A stretch of DNA of 11,647 bases from NCBI GenBank assembly GCA_019239815.1, contig JAFAZL010000694.1, positions 1 through 11,647 of the forward strand. The letters are read 5' to 3'. The stretch is from Acidobacteriota bacterium (GTDB taxonomy: Bacteria; Acidobacteriota; Terriglobia; Acidoferrales; UBA7541). The stretch's first letter is position 1. Each line of letters starts with the position of its first letter. The notes under the pieces are model-generated. The model ran no database searches, was not told where the DNA came from, and was given only the letters and a program-made list of their open reading frames with translations. This document shows, in pieces, positions 1 through 6,235 of the stretch. The position numbers and the translations under genes are program-made.

Positions 1-159
1 AACCTGCCTCCAGCGACAATTGTAGAATCATCGGGCCCATGGCGCATAGTTCACGTCGAAATAATTCTTGGGACGGGCGCGTCGGTGAGTGAAGTACGCT
101 AATTTCAACCATGAATCATCGGCTCGCAGGGTGACGAACCCCTGCACATTCAGCCCGCG
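1..159. other. Upstream region of the glycosyltransferase gene
   Basis: No gene can be supported here. A - strand frame beginning with the ATG at 112 stays open to the left edge (about 37 codons), but it has no recognisable family signature, so I do not call it. The region must hold the promoter of the glycosyltransferase gene. A TAGAAT at 23-28 resembles a -10 box, but its -35 would fall at the window edge. No convincing Shine-Dalgarno sequence precedes the ATG at 160. Confidence 0.4.
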
Positions 160-1911
160 ATGAAATTTCCTCTACGCCAGCTCAAGCTGAGCCTACGCGC
201 CCTGATCCTCGTGCTCGGTTTCCTTCAGGCTTACGCTGGGCGGTTCTACATCGAGCACGACGGCGTAAATTATTTCGATGTGGCTCAAGCGTATGCGCGG
301 CACGATTGGCGGCACGCAATCAATGGCTACTGGAGCCCGCTGTATTCGTGGCTTTTGGCGCTCATCGAGGTTCTTTTTCGTCCAGCACCCTACTGGGAAT
401 CTACGTCTCTTCACCTGCTGAATTTTTTTCTGTTCGTACTGGCGCTGATCGCGTTTGAGTTCTTCCTGAGCCGCCTGCTCGCGCTCGTCAATTCCCTTTT
501 TCCCGAACTGAGCGGCGAGGCCGCGCGTCCGACGTGGGCGTGGTGGCTGCTCGGTTACACCGCGTTCGCCGTTTGCACGTTGCGCATCATCACGCTTGGA
601 AACGACACGCCAGACATGGGGCTGGCCGCGCTTGTGTTTCTCGCGATCGGCATCCTCGTCGATCTTCGCCAGTCGAAGCGCGGCATTTTTAGATATGCGC
701 TTCTCGGAGTTGTCCTTGGTTTCGCATACCTGATGAAGGGCGTGATGTTCCCGCTGTTTTTCGTATTTCTATTTTCGGCGGCTTTCACTCGCGGCGAAAT
801 CAGGAAGCCCGATCTGCGCGCGTTGGCGACGATTGCGGGATTCCTTATCCTCAGTTTGCCATTTGCGTTTGCGATGTCTCAGGTGCAAGGACACTTAACG
901 TTCGGGGAGACCGGCAAGGTCGCGTACATCCATGAGGTGCTTCACGCCGACGAGCACAAGCCCGACTCCGTGAATCGCCTGACACGCGAAACGCGTAAGA
1001 ACGAGAGAGCCGACGCGCAGCACTCGCCTCAAAAACTGACGGACGATCCACCGGCCTACATCTACAAAACACCCAATACATTCGCAACGTCTGCGGCATT
1101 GTACGACCCAAGCTCTTGGTGGGCCGGTAGAACTCCTCGCTTTGATTTACGCGAACAGATACGCGCCCTGGGCCGAGCCGGCGTTTCGTTTTTCCACATG
1201 CTCTCGACGGAAAAACAATGGGTCGCCGGCTGGCTAGTGCTCGCATTGTTCGCCGTAGCGTGGAGACAGTTACGCGAGCGTCTTACACAGCTGTGGTTCG
1301 TTTGGTTTCCCCCAGTGGTTACGCTGGCTCTCTACAGCTTGGTGCTCCTTGAACCGCGCTATGCCGCTGTTTGGATCACGATTATCTGGCTTGTGTTATT
1401 CGCGGCAGTGGATTGGCCGCAGGCCAAAATCAACGCGAATGCCACTCGAAACATCGGCGCGGCGGTAGTGCTGGCGATAGCGATCACGTCGGGAGTCGCG
1501 GTGCTGAAGGGCGGATTCGACAATCTCGCCGAATGCTTGCGAAAAGAACCAAACGTTCCCTTTGAAATCGGTCAGTCGCTGCTCAGCATGGGTTTGAAGC
1601 CCGGCGATGAAGTCGCATTCATGGGCCACACGATCATTCCTTATTATTGGGCGCATCTCAGCGGCTTGCGCGTGACCGGCGACATCCAACTGGACGACAT
1701 GCACGCCTACTGGTCGGCCACGCCGCAGAAGCGAAACGAGATTGCCGAGCGATTTCGCGAAAATGGCATCAAGGCGCTTGTCTTATCTGGATCGCCGCAG
1801 GTCCCTGGCGGATGGCAAGCAATCGCCGACACCGGCTATTACGTGCAATTTCTCGACGATCCCATCGCCAATCCCGCGCCTTCGCCTGAACCAACCTCCG
1901 CTTCTCACTAG
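160..1911 (+). CDS. GT-C/PMT-type integral membrane glycosyltransferase
   Basis: This is a polytopic inner-membrane protein of 583 residues that fits the GT-C (dolichyl-phosphate-mannose mannosyltransferase, ArnT/PMT_2-like) superfamily. These enzymes move a sugar from a polyprenyl-phosphate carrier onto a lipid or protein on the outer face of the membrane. Visible signs are a first membrane segment near residues 12-27 and a following loop with the acidic pair EHDG (32-35), where the family keeps its catalytic acid. A second acidic loop is GNDTPD (147-152). Many hydrophobic helices span about 85-240 and 353-446, and a family-like EPRY stands at 398-401. After the last helix comes a soluble alpha/beta tail of about 110 residues. 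The start is the only in-frame ATG: a TGA lies at 112-114 and no other standard start follows it. Donor and acceptor cannot be read from sequence. The gene stands alone and converges on the dehydrogenase gene 8 bases away. Confidence 0.8.
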   Translation: MKFPLRQLKLSLRALILVLGFLQAYAGRFYIEHDGVNYFDVAQAYARHDWRHAINGYWSPLYSWLLALIEVLFRPAPYWESTSLHLLNFFLFVLALIAFEFFLSRLLALVNSLFPELSGEAARPTWAWWLLGYTAFAVCTLRIITLGNDTPDMGLAALVFLAIGILVDLRQSKRGIFRYALLGVVLGFAYLMKGVMFPLFFVFLFSAAFTRGEIRKPDLRALATIAGFLILSLPFAFAMSQVQGHLTFGETGKVAYIHEVLHADEHKPDSVNRLTRETRKNERADAQHSPQKLTDDPPAYIYKTPNTFATSAALYDPSSWWAGRTPRFDLREQIRALGRAGVSFFHMLSTEKQWVAGWLVLALFAVAWRQLRERLTQLWFVWFPPVVTLALYSLVLLEPRYAAVWITIIWLVLFAAVDWPQAKINANATRNIGAAVVLAIAITSGVAVLKGGFDNLAECLRKEPNVPFEIGQSLLSMGLKPGDEVAFMGHTIIPYYWAHLSGLRVTGDIQLDDMHAYWSATPQKRNEIAERFRENGIKALVLSGSPQVPGGWQAIADTGYYVQFLDDPIANPAPSPEPTSASH

Positions 1912-1919
1912 AGAGCATC

Positions 1920-2651
1920 TCACCAGGGAAGCTGGCCACCGGTTTCGAGGAATTTCCCGGTCGGGCCGTCATCTGAGAGCAAGGCCGCGCGAATCGTCTC
2001 GGCGGAGCCTTCCTCAATTGTTTGGTGCCCTTGATTGTTGTTGAGGTCCGTGGCGGTGTAGCCCGGATTTACCGAATTCACTTTGATGCCTGTGTCGCGC
2101 AGCTCGGCCGCGAGTTGCGCGGTCATCATGTTCATCGCGGCCTTGGAAGCACAGTAGCCAATGTACTTCACTGCCGCGAATTTCCAGTTCGGATCACTAA
2201 AGCTGGTGATGGACCCAAGTTCGCTGGAAACGTTGACGATGCGTCCGGCCTCGGATTTGCGAATCAGCGGCAGCATCGCCTGCGCGACGGCGAGCGCACC
2301 GATAAAGTTGGTCTGAAACACGCGATTGACCGCGTCGACATCGACGCTGCTCGGCGGCCCGTCTCCGCGAACGTTGATTCCCGCATTGTTGACGAGAATG
2401 TCGAGCCGACCGAAGTCCTTCTCAATTTTCGCCGTGGCAGCTTTGATGGAGTCGCGGTTGGTTACGTCGAGTTCGATAAATCGCGCGTCGATGTTTTCTT
2501 TCTTGAGTTTCGCGGCAGCGTCTTCTCCCAACTTGGTGTTACGCGCCCCGATCAGCACGGTGCAGTTCTGCTTACCGAGTTGGCGAGCTACCTCATAACC
2601 GATGCCCTTGTTGGCGCCGGTAATCAAAGCGATTTTGTTCGATGAAGGCAT
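1920..2651 (-). CDS. Short-chain dehydrogenase/reductase (SDR), carbonyl-reductase-like
   Basis: A classical SDR oxidoreductase of 243 residues, which is typical length. It has the cofactor motif TGANKGIG (11-18), an arginine after the second strand (GARN, 35-38) that favours NADPH, LDV (61-63), and NNAG (88-91). The catalytic set is Ser142/143, Tyr166 and Lys170 in YCASK, followed by NPG (195-197). The TGANKGIGYE start and the insertion before the catalytic tyrosine (about 148-160) resemble the carbonyl-reductase-like SDRs, so reduction of a carbonyl compound with NADPH is likely. The substrate is unknown. The start is supported by GGAGGA five bases ahead of the ATG. It lies 136 bases downstream of the 69-residue Gly/His protein on the same strand. 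That spacing allows either a shared transcript or its own promoter, and I see no strong promoter. Confidence 0.9.
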   Translation of the reverse strand: MPSSNKIALITGANKGIGYEVARQLGKQNCTVLIGARNTKLGEDAAAKLKKENIDARFIELDVTNRDSIKAATAKIEKDFGRLDILVNNAGINVRGDGPPSSVDVDAVNRVFQTNFIGALAVAQAMLPLIRKSEAGRIVNVSSELGSITSFSDPNWKFAAVKYIGYCASKAAMNMMTAQLAAELRDTGIKVNSVNPGYTATDLNNNQGHQTIEEGSAETIRAALLSDDGPTGKFLETGGQLPW

Positions 2652-2707
2652 TATGGTCCTCCGCAGACTACTCAGGATTTACGTGGCGGAATCACGCCAA
2701 GGCGAGA

Positions 2708-2724
2708 ACTCGCAGGAGGCGAGT
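2708..2724. repeat. Inverted repeat ACTCGC-5-GCGAGT upstream of the SDR gene
   Basis: A perfect 6-bp inverted repeat with a five-base loop lies in the 136-base gap between the Gly/His protein and the SDR gene. No T-run follows in either direction, so it is not a classical terminator. It could be an operator for the SDR gene, a weak RNA hairpin, or chance. Confidence 0.35.
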
Positions 2725-2787
2725 CGGCACTCAATTCGATGTCGAGGAATTAGGATCGGTTACGCAGGCTGGATGACAAACGAGAGG

Positions 2788-2997
2788 CTAGTGATGCCCA
2801 CCTCCCCCGCCGAAATCTCCGTGGCCACCGCCGTCGAAAATATCGTGACCGTGAGCAGGGCCGGAGAAATCTCCGGATCCGCCATCCACATCTAGGCTAC
2901 CGCCAGACTTTGGCGGATCGTTTTTCCAGTCTCGAAGCGCTTTCAGGACCGATGTAGCGACAATCGCGGTGAATCCCACGAATAAAATGGTGGTCAT
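2788..2997 (-). CDS. Small membrane-anchored protein with Gly/His-rich tail
   Basis: A 69-residue protein I do not recognise as a named family. The N-terminus (residues 3-20) is one hydrophobic helix. A short charged stretch (LRDWKNDPP) follows. The rest, from about residue 31, is rich in Gly, Asp and His and ends in GGGGGHH. Five histidines in the last 21 residues suggest metal binding, which is inference. I chose the ATG at 2997 because GGGGG stands just ahead of it. A longer frame to 3153 would run through the FmdB gene in another frame and gives an implausible Arg-rich sequence. It begins 11 bases after the FmdB stop, so the two are probably co-transcribed and perhaps translationally coupled. 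Small size and low complexity keep confidence moderate. Confidence 0.65.
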   Translation of the reverse strand: MTTILFVGFTAIVATSVLKALRDWKNDPPKSGGSLDVDGGSGDFSGPAHGHDIFDGGGHGDFGGGGGHH

Positions 2998-3008
2998 AGA
3001 CCCCCAAG

Positions 3009-3233
3009 CTAGTGGCAGCCGCAACCGCCGCCGCAGCAACCGCCGCCTCCACCACCCGAGAACGACGGCCCCTGGGACGAACCTCCGCTCCCGTTCGCCG
3101 TCGCAAACACCGAGAGCTGAATCTTGTTCTTCTTGCCCGCACACTTCGGGCACGTGATCTCTTCGTGCTTGTTGATCACAATCTTCTCAAACTCGTTCTG
3201 GCAGTCTTCGCAGATGTATTCGTAGATAGGCAT
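3009..3233 (-). CDS. FmdB-family zinc-ribbon protein with Cys-rich tail
   Basis: A 74-residue member of the FmdB/CxxC_CxxC putative regulatory protein family, which characteristically begins MPIYEY. The zinc ribbon uses Cys8-x2-Cys11 and Cys28-x2-Cys31. The family is small, cytoplasmic and mostly uncharacterised. It was named for a gene beside formamidase/amidase loci, and a regulatory role is only presumed. After the ribbon comes a Gly/Ser linker (about 48-65) and a tail with Cys66, Cys67, Cys71, Cys73 and His74, a possible second metal site. The ATG at 3233 is preferred over the in-frame TTG at 3239: AAGGA lies 6-7 bases before the ATG but directly against the TTG, and the family begins at this methionine. 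A promoter with a perfect TATAAT lies about 30 bases upstream. It heads the pair with the Gly/His protein. Confidence 0.9.
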   Translation of the reverse strand: MPIYEYICEDCQNEFEKIVINKHEEITCPKCAGKKNKIQLSVFATANGSGGSSQGPSFSGGGGGGCCGGGCGCH

Positions 3234-3262
3234 CGCCAATCCTTCGTTTCTTTATCTGTCTA

Positions 3263-3289
3263 ATTATACAAGAAGAAACGGCCCGGCAA
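3263..3289 (-). promoter_or_regulatory. Sigma-70-type promoter of the FmdB gene
   Basis: On the - strand a perfect TATAAT (3268 to 3263) is preceded by TTGCCG (3289 to 3284) at 15 bases, or by TTTGCC at 16. The predicted transcript would start near 3256 and have a leader of about 23 bases containing AAGGA. The -35 spacing is short, but the -10 is consensus and lies in the most AT-rich stretch nearby. Confidence 0.6.
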
Positions 3290-3292
3290 AGG

Positions 3293-3667
3293 TCATGGCA
3301 GTTCTCCAATCGAGCAGCCAAAAAAGAGGAACAGCCCGATCGCGAAGAGCAGCAGATACGTCCGGACCTTTCCCTCGGCCGGCAAAGAGAGAGCCGCCAG
3401 TACCACAGACAACCACCGACCAAACCGAGCACTTGGAAGAACATAGCTATAGTCGTTGTGGGCCTGCCGGAACACCGCGTAACTCCAGAACACCAGTGCA
3501 GCAGCGCAAGCAAGAAGCACGACCCCAGTTAATGTACGTCTCCACATGACACCCGGCACAATCGCGCCCGGACGAAAATATCTGTACGTTGCCATTCCAA
3601 AGGAGGGGATCGGCAGCAAGTAGCCACCGAACACTAGAGCGACCAGGAACGCGATCAAGGGATCCAT
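3293..3667 (-). CDS. Small integral membrane protein, function unknown
   Basis: A 124-residue protein with no family I recognise. It has three to four hydrophobic segments, at about residues 4-20, 45-66, 83-96 and 101-118, with basic loops between them (RYFRPG 29-34, WRR 42-44, RFGR 81-84). The hydrophobic stretches continue to the first codon, which supports the ATG at 3667, although no good Shine-Dalgarno sequence precedes it. Met25 (MATYRYF) is an alternative start. It lies 59 bases upstream of the FmdB gene on the same strand. A strong terminator hairpin ends only 10 bases before its start, so its transcript must either begin within that short space or come from read-through. A TAGTTT just after the hairpin could serve as a -10 for a nearly leaderless mRNA. 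Confidence 0.65.
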   Translation of the reverse strand: MDPLIAFLVALVFGGYLLPIPSFGMATYRYFRPGAIVPGVMWRRTLTGVVLLACAAALVFWSYAVFRQAHNDYSYVLPSARFGRWLSVVLAALSLPAEGKVRTYLLLFAIGLFLFFGCSIGELP

Positions 3668-3677
3668 CGAAGAAACT

Positions 3678-3708
3678 AAAAAGGCTCCCGAAAATCGGGA
3701 GCCTTTTT
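3678..3708. terminator. Bidirectional rho-independent terminator
   Basis: A perfect 9-bp stem (GGCTCCCGA/TCGGGAGCC, 3683-3691 and 3695-3703) has an AAA loop and is flanked by five A on the left and five T on the right. It therefore gives a stem plus U-run on both strands. On the - strand it follows the radical SAM stop codon by about 24 bases and should end that transcript. Confidence 0.9.
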
Positions 3709-3731
3709 GAATTGAGGTTGAACGAAGATGC

Positions 3732-5879
3732 TTAGTCGCCTGCGACTGGCTCGGCTTCCTGCTTCGGTGCCGGATCGATGCTCACCGGCTTCCCCGCGTT
3801 CGAGAAGTTCGCCGGTACCGCCTTCGCGATGTCGTTCAGCGAACCGATCTGCACCACGGTCGGCTGCGGCTTCTTGAGCACGAGCTCTTCATAAATCGCG
3901 CGAACCTTAGCCTGCTCTTCGTAGGCCTTCTTGCGGCGAGCGCGCTCTTCTTCGGCCGCGGTCAGTGGAATGTCGTGCTCGAGGTGGCGAACGCGGGCAG
4001 CGTCGTCCGCGTCGATCTTGAGCGAGTGCTCATACGTCGCCAGATTGACGTTCTTGCCCTTGGCATAAATCTCGTGCTTGCCATGGTTCTTGTACCACTC
4101 CGCAACGGTCGCGTTCTTGTGCATGTTCTCGATAATCTGCCGCCAGCCCACACCGGTGTTGTACGCGCAGAAGCTGATTTCACCCTGCTGCGTTGCGTAC
4201 GGAATGATGCACATTTCGGTGCGGCGGAAGTCGTAGTTGAACAGATCCTGGAACCACATGCCGGCGATGAAGAGGAAGTTCCATGGATCCTGACGGCGCT
4301 TCATAGCGTCGTCCTTGTTGCGATCGGGCGACGTGCGGCCGTACTTCGTGGTGGAACGCTTCGTCAGCGCCCAAGTCTTATCGAACTTCTTGAAGAGCTG
4401 GCCGAGCGTGAGCCCCTTCGGCCCTTCGAACGGCTGATAGTTCTTCAAGAGAGCCATCGCCATCATGAAGTTCGAGAAGTTCTTGCCGCGCGCCGCGTCG
4501 GTAATCGCGGTCACGTCTTTCGTGAGCTGCGTGGCATTGAGGAAGCGCGGAACCGGCGCCCACTCTTTCGTCTCTTTGTTGATCATCAGCGCAGTGCCGA
4601 CGCCGCAGTTCGGGTGGCAACCGCAGGAGAGCGAACCCCAAGTGGATTCGGTGCCCTTCACCATGTCGGCAAAGCCGGCAAAGGTGCTGATGAACGAAAT
4701 TGGGAACCAGTCGCGTGTCGGCTGCACTTTGCCGACTTGGTCGCTCACATCCTTCGCGAGGTGCGAAAGCGTGTAGCGCTGGCGCAGGCGGCGTTCCGGC
4801 GTGATGTCTTCATCGCGGCCAGTGAACGAAACCGGCTGGAAGCTGACGAACGCGATCTTCTTCGGATTCTCCATCGCGAACTTCACGACGGTGCCGACCT
4901 GATCGTTGTTGACGTTGTTGACGATCGTCACGACCAGCACGATTTCGATGCCGGCTTCGTGCATGTTTTCGATCGCGCGCAGCTTGACGTCGAACAGGTT
5001 GCCAATCTGCCGGTGGCTGTTGGCGTCGTTGCCGATGCCGTCGAACTGCAGGTAGGCGTAGCGCATACCCGCTTCGAATGCCTTCTTGCTGAATTCCTTG
5101 CTCTTGGCGAACTCAATGCCGTTCGTCGCGGCCTGCACGCTGTTGTAGCCGATCTTCCGCGCGTAGGCGACCGCATCGAGGAAGTACGGGCTCATCGTCG
5201 GTTCGCCGCCGGAGAACTGCACCGACATCTGGCGGCGCGGCTTGATCTTGAGCGCGTTGTCGAGAATCTCCGTGATTTCGTCCCAGCCGAGTTCGTGGAC
5301 ATAGCCGACCTGGTTGGCGTCCATGAAGCACGGATCGCACATCATGTTGCAACGATTGGTCAGGTCAACGGTGAGAACCGAACCGCGGCCGTAGCGAACC
5401 GTCGACGAACCATGCTTGTGCAGGTCTTCGTCGTTGTGCGCCGGAATGTCGCGGCCCGGGAACTGCTTCTCGATCCACTCGAGGAATTTCGCGTCCACAG
5501 CCATCATGTCTTCGTAGTGGCCGTGCAGCGGGCAATCCTTCACCATCCAGATCTGCCCGTCGCGCTCGACGATCTGCGCTTTAATCTCGCCGACTTTCTC
5601 GTGCATCAGATCGCGCCAATCCTTCTTGCCGGCGATGATCGACTCGCGCGCTTCCTTGACGCACGCGGGGCACAGAGAATCGGTTTGCCGCGGGAAGCCA
5701 AGCGTCGGCTTGGTCTTTTCCCAGGACTTCAGCAGCGGCTTGTCGGACCACTGCGGCGTGACCGAAGGATTCGGATTCTTTTTATTGAAGTGCTGGATCG
5801 TGTTGAAGGTAACGGCTGCGGTCTTGCAGATTACCCAGTCCATCGAACGCTTCAACTGCGTGCCTACGGAATTAGGCAT
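3732..5879 (-). CDS. Tes-like radical SAM protein (candidate membrane-spanning lipid synthase)
   Basis: A 715-residue iron-sulfur enzyme. The radical SAM cluster motif is Cys177-x3-Cys181-x2-Cys184, and the SAM-binding GGEPT is at 224-228. Outside the core it matches the layout of the Tes/COG1964 group (archaeal tetraether synthase and bacterial relatives). There is an N-terminal metal site with LCPAC (Cys70, Cys73) and a DCPLHG stretch (Cys116). An auxiliary cluster region holds Cys419, Cys421 and Cys425. A late block, FQDLFNYD at 543-550, is followed by Cys557 and SFCAYN (Cys571). Archaeal Tes joins two lipid tails by a carbon-carbon bond. Bacterial homologues have been linked to diabolic-acid-type membrane-spanning lipids, so that role is likely here but inferred. 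The last 80 residues are a charged helix and a Pro/Ala-rich tail, absent from the family as I know it. GGAGGGG lies 8 bases before the ATG. It appears monocistronic, with its own long upstream region and a terminator. Confidence 0.85.
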   Translation of the reverse strand: MPNSVGTQLKRSMDWVICKTAAVTFNTIQHFNKKNPNPSVTPQWSDKPLLKSWEKTKPTLGFPRQTDSLCPACVKEARESIIAGKKDWRDLMHEKVGEIKAQIVERDGQIWMVKDCPLHGHYEDMMAVDAKFLEWIEKQFPGRDIPAHNDEDLHKHGSSTVRYGRGSVLTVDLTNRCNMMCDPCFMDANQVGYVHELGWDEITEILDNALKIKPRRQMSVQFSGGEPTMSPYFLDAVAYARKIGYNSVQAATNGIEFAKSKEFSKKAFEAGMRYAYLQFDGIGNDANSHRQIGNLFDVKLRAIENMHEAGIEIVLVVTIVNNVNNDQVGTVVKFAMENPKKIAFVSFQPVSFTGRDEDITPERRLRQRYTLSHLAKDVSDQVGKVQPTRDWFPISFISTFAGFADMVKGTESTWGSLSCGCHPNCGVGTALMINKETKEWAPVPRFLNATQLTKDVTAITDAARGKNFSNFMMAMALLKNYQPFEGPKGLTLGQLFKKFDKTWALTKRSTTKYGRTSPDRNKDDAMKRRQDPWNFLFIAGMWFQDLFNYDFRRTEMCIIPYATQQGEISFCAYNTGVGWRQIIENMHKNATVAEWYKNHGKHEIYAKGKNVNLATYEHSLKIDADDAARVRHLEHDIPLTAAEEERARRKKAYEEQAKVRAIYEELVLKKPQPTVVQIGSLNDIAKAVPANFSNAGKPVSIDPAPKQEAEPVAGD

Positions 5880-6143
5880 AAACCTTGCCCCTCCAGTTGC
5901 GGAAAAATGCGAGCTACCTTGGCCCCACGCTTCTGTGCGTTAACGTTGCTGCGGAAACACAGAATACAAAAAGCTGAAACTTCTCAGATGCAGTCCGCAC
6001 AGTCGTTGGTACCTACAAAAACGCCACCCAACGAAGGCCCCCGGACTCCATTCCAGACTATCATTCCCGAACAGGGACAAACACTAAGTCTTTGGACTTG
6101 TATAGTTTGAGGGTAAACAGGGTGGTTAGCCAGCGGGTTGCGG

Positions 6144-6172
6144 CGAACGGTCGTTTTTCGGGGTCGAACGGT
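6144..6172. repeat. Direct repeat CGAACGGT x2, 21-base period
   Basis: CGAACGGT occurs at 6144-6151 and again at 6165-6172. A 21-base period is two helical turns, so both copies face the same side of the DNA, as expected for a tandem operator. An A/T-run stands beside each copy (TTTTT at 6153-6158, AAAAA at 6173-6177). Function is unproven. Confidence 0.45.
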
Positions 6173-6200
6173 AAAAAGGGAGGCTAAACGAGGGGTACTC

Positions 6201-6221
6201 GGTCCGGCACGGACCGGTCCG
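6201..6221. repeat. GC-rich nested palindrome GGTCCG / CGGACC / GGTCCG
   Basis: GGTCCG (6201-6206), CGGACC (6210-6215) and GGTCCG (6216-6221) follow one another. The middle arm can pair with either neighbour: with the left copy over a GCA loop, or as the perfect 12-bp DNA palindrome CGGACCGGTCCG. It lies 15 bases past the stop codon of the GIY-YIG-like gene. No T-run follows, so an operator or an RNA switch-like hairpin is as likely as a terminator. Confidence 0.45.
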
Positions 6222-6235
6222 ATTCTAGGGTATCG

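Larger units (their letters stand above)
5880..6235. other. 356-base intergenic region upstream of the radical SAM gene
   Basis: No protein gene is supportable here. The - strand promoter and leader of the radical SAM gene must lie in it. The clearest sign is an extended -10-like TGA-TAGTCT (TAGTCT at 6060 to 6055), without a good -35, which would leave a leader of about 170 bases. A 25-codon - strand frame beginning near 6065 lacks a ribosome binding site and is not called. The part towards 6235 holds two CGAACGGT repeats and a GC-rich palindrome, listed separately. Confidence 0.5.

Noticed and set aside
1..112. A - strand frame open to the left edge, beginning with the ATG at 112
   Set aside because: It has only 37 codons, no family signature and no clear ribosome binding site. 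It may be chance and cannot be supported from this window.
2788..3153. Reading the Gly/His protein as a 121-residue protein starting at 3153
   Set aside because: The extra 52 residues come from the FmdB gene in another frame and are Arg-rich and unlike a protein domain. The ATG at 2997 has its own purine-rich site and gives a sensible membrane helix.
3975..6110. A 711-codon open frame on the + strand opposite the radical SAM gene
   Set aside because: It is in exact codon register with the sense gene, so a stop would need a TTA, CTA or TCA codon in the gene, and these are avoided in such GC-rich coding sequence. Its product has no family motif, whereas the sense strand carries complete radical SAM motifs and a good ribosome binding site.
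6201..6215. GGTCCG-GCA-CGGACC as a rho-independent terminator of the GIY-YIG-like gene
   Set aside because: The stem is only 6 bp and no U-run follows on the - strand, so it is listed only as a structured palindrome.
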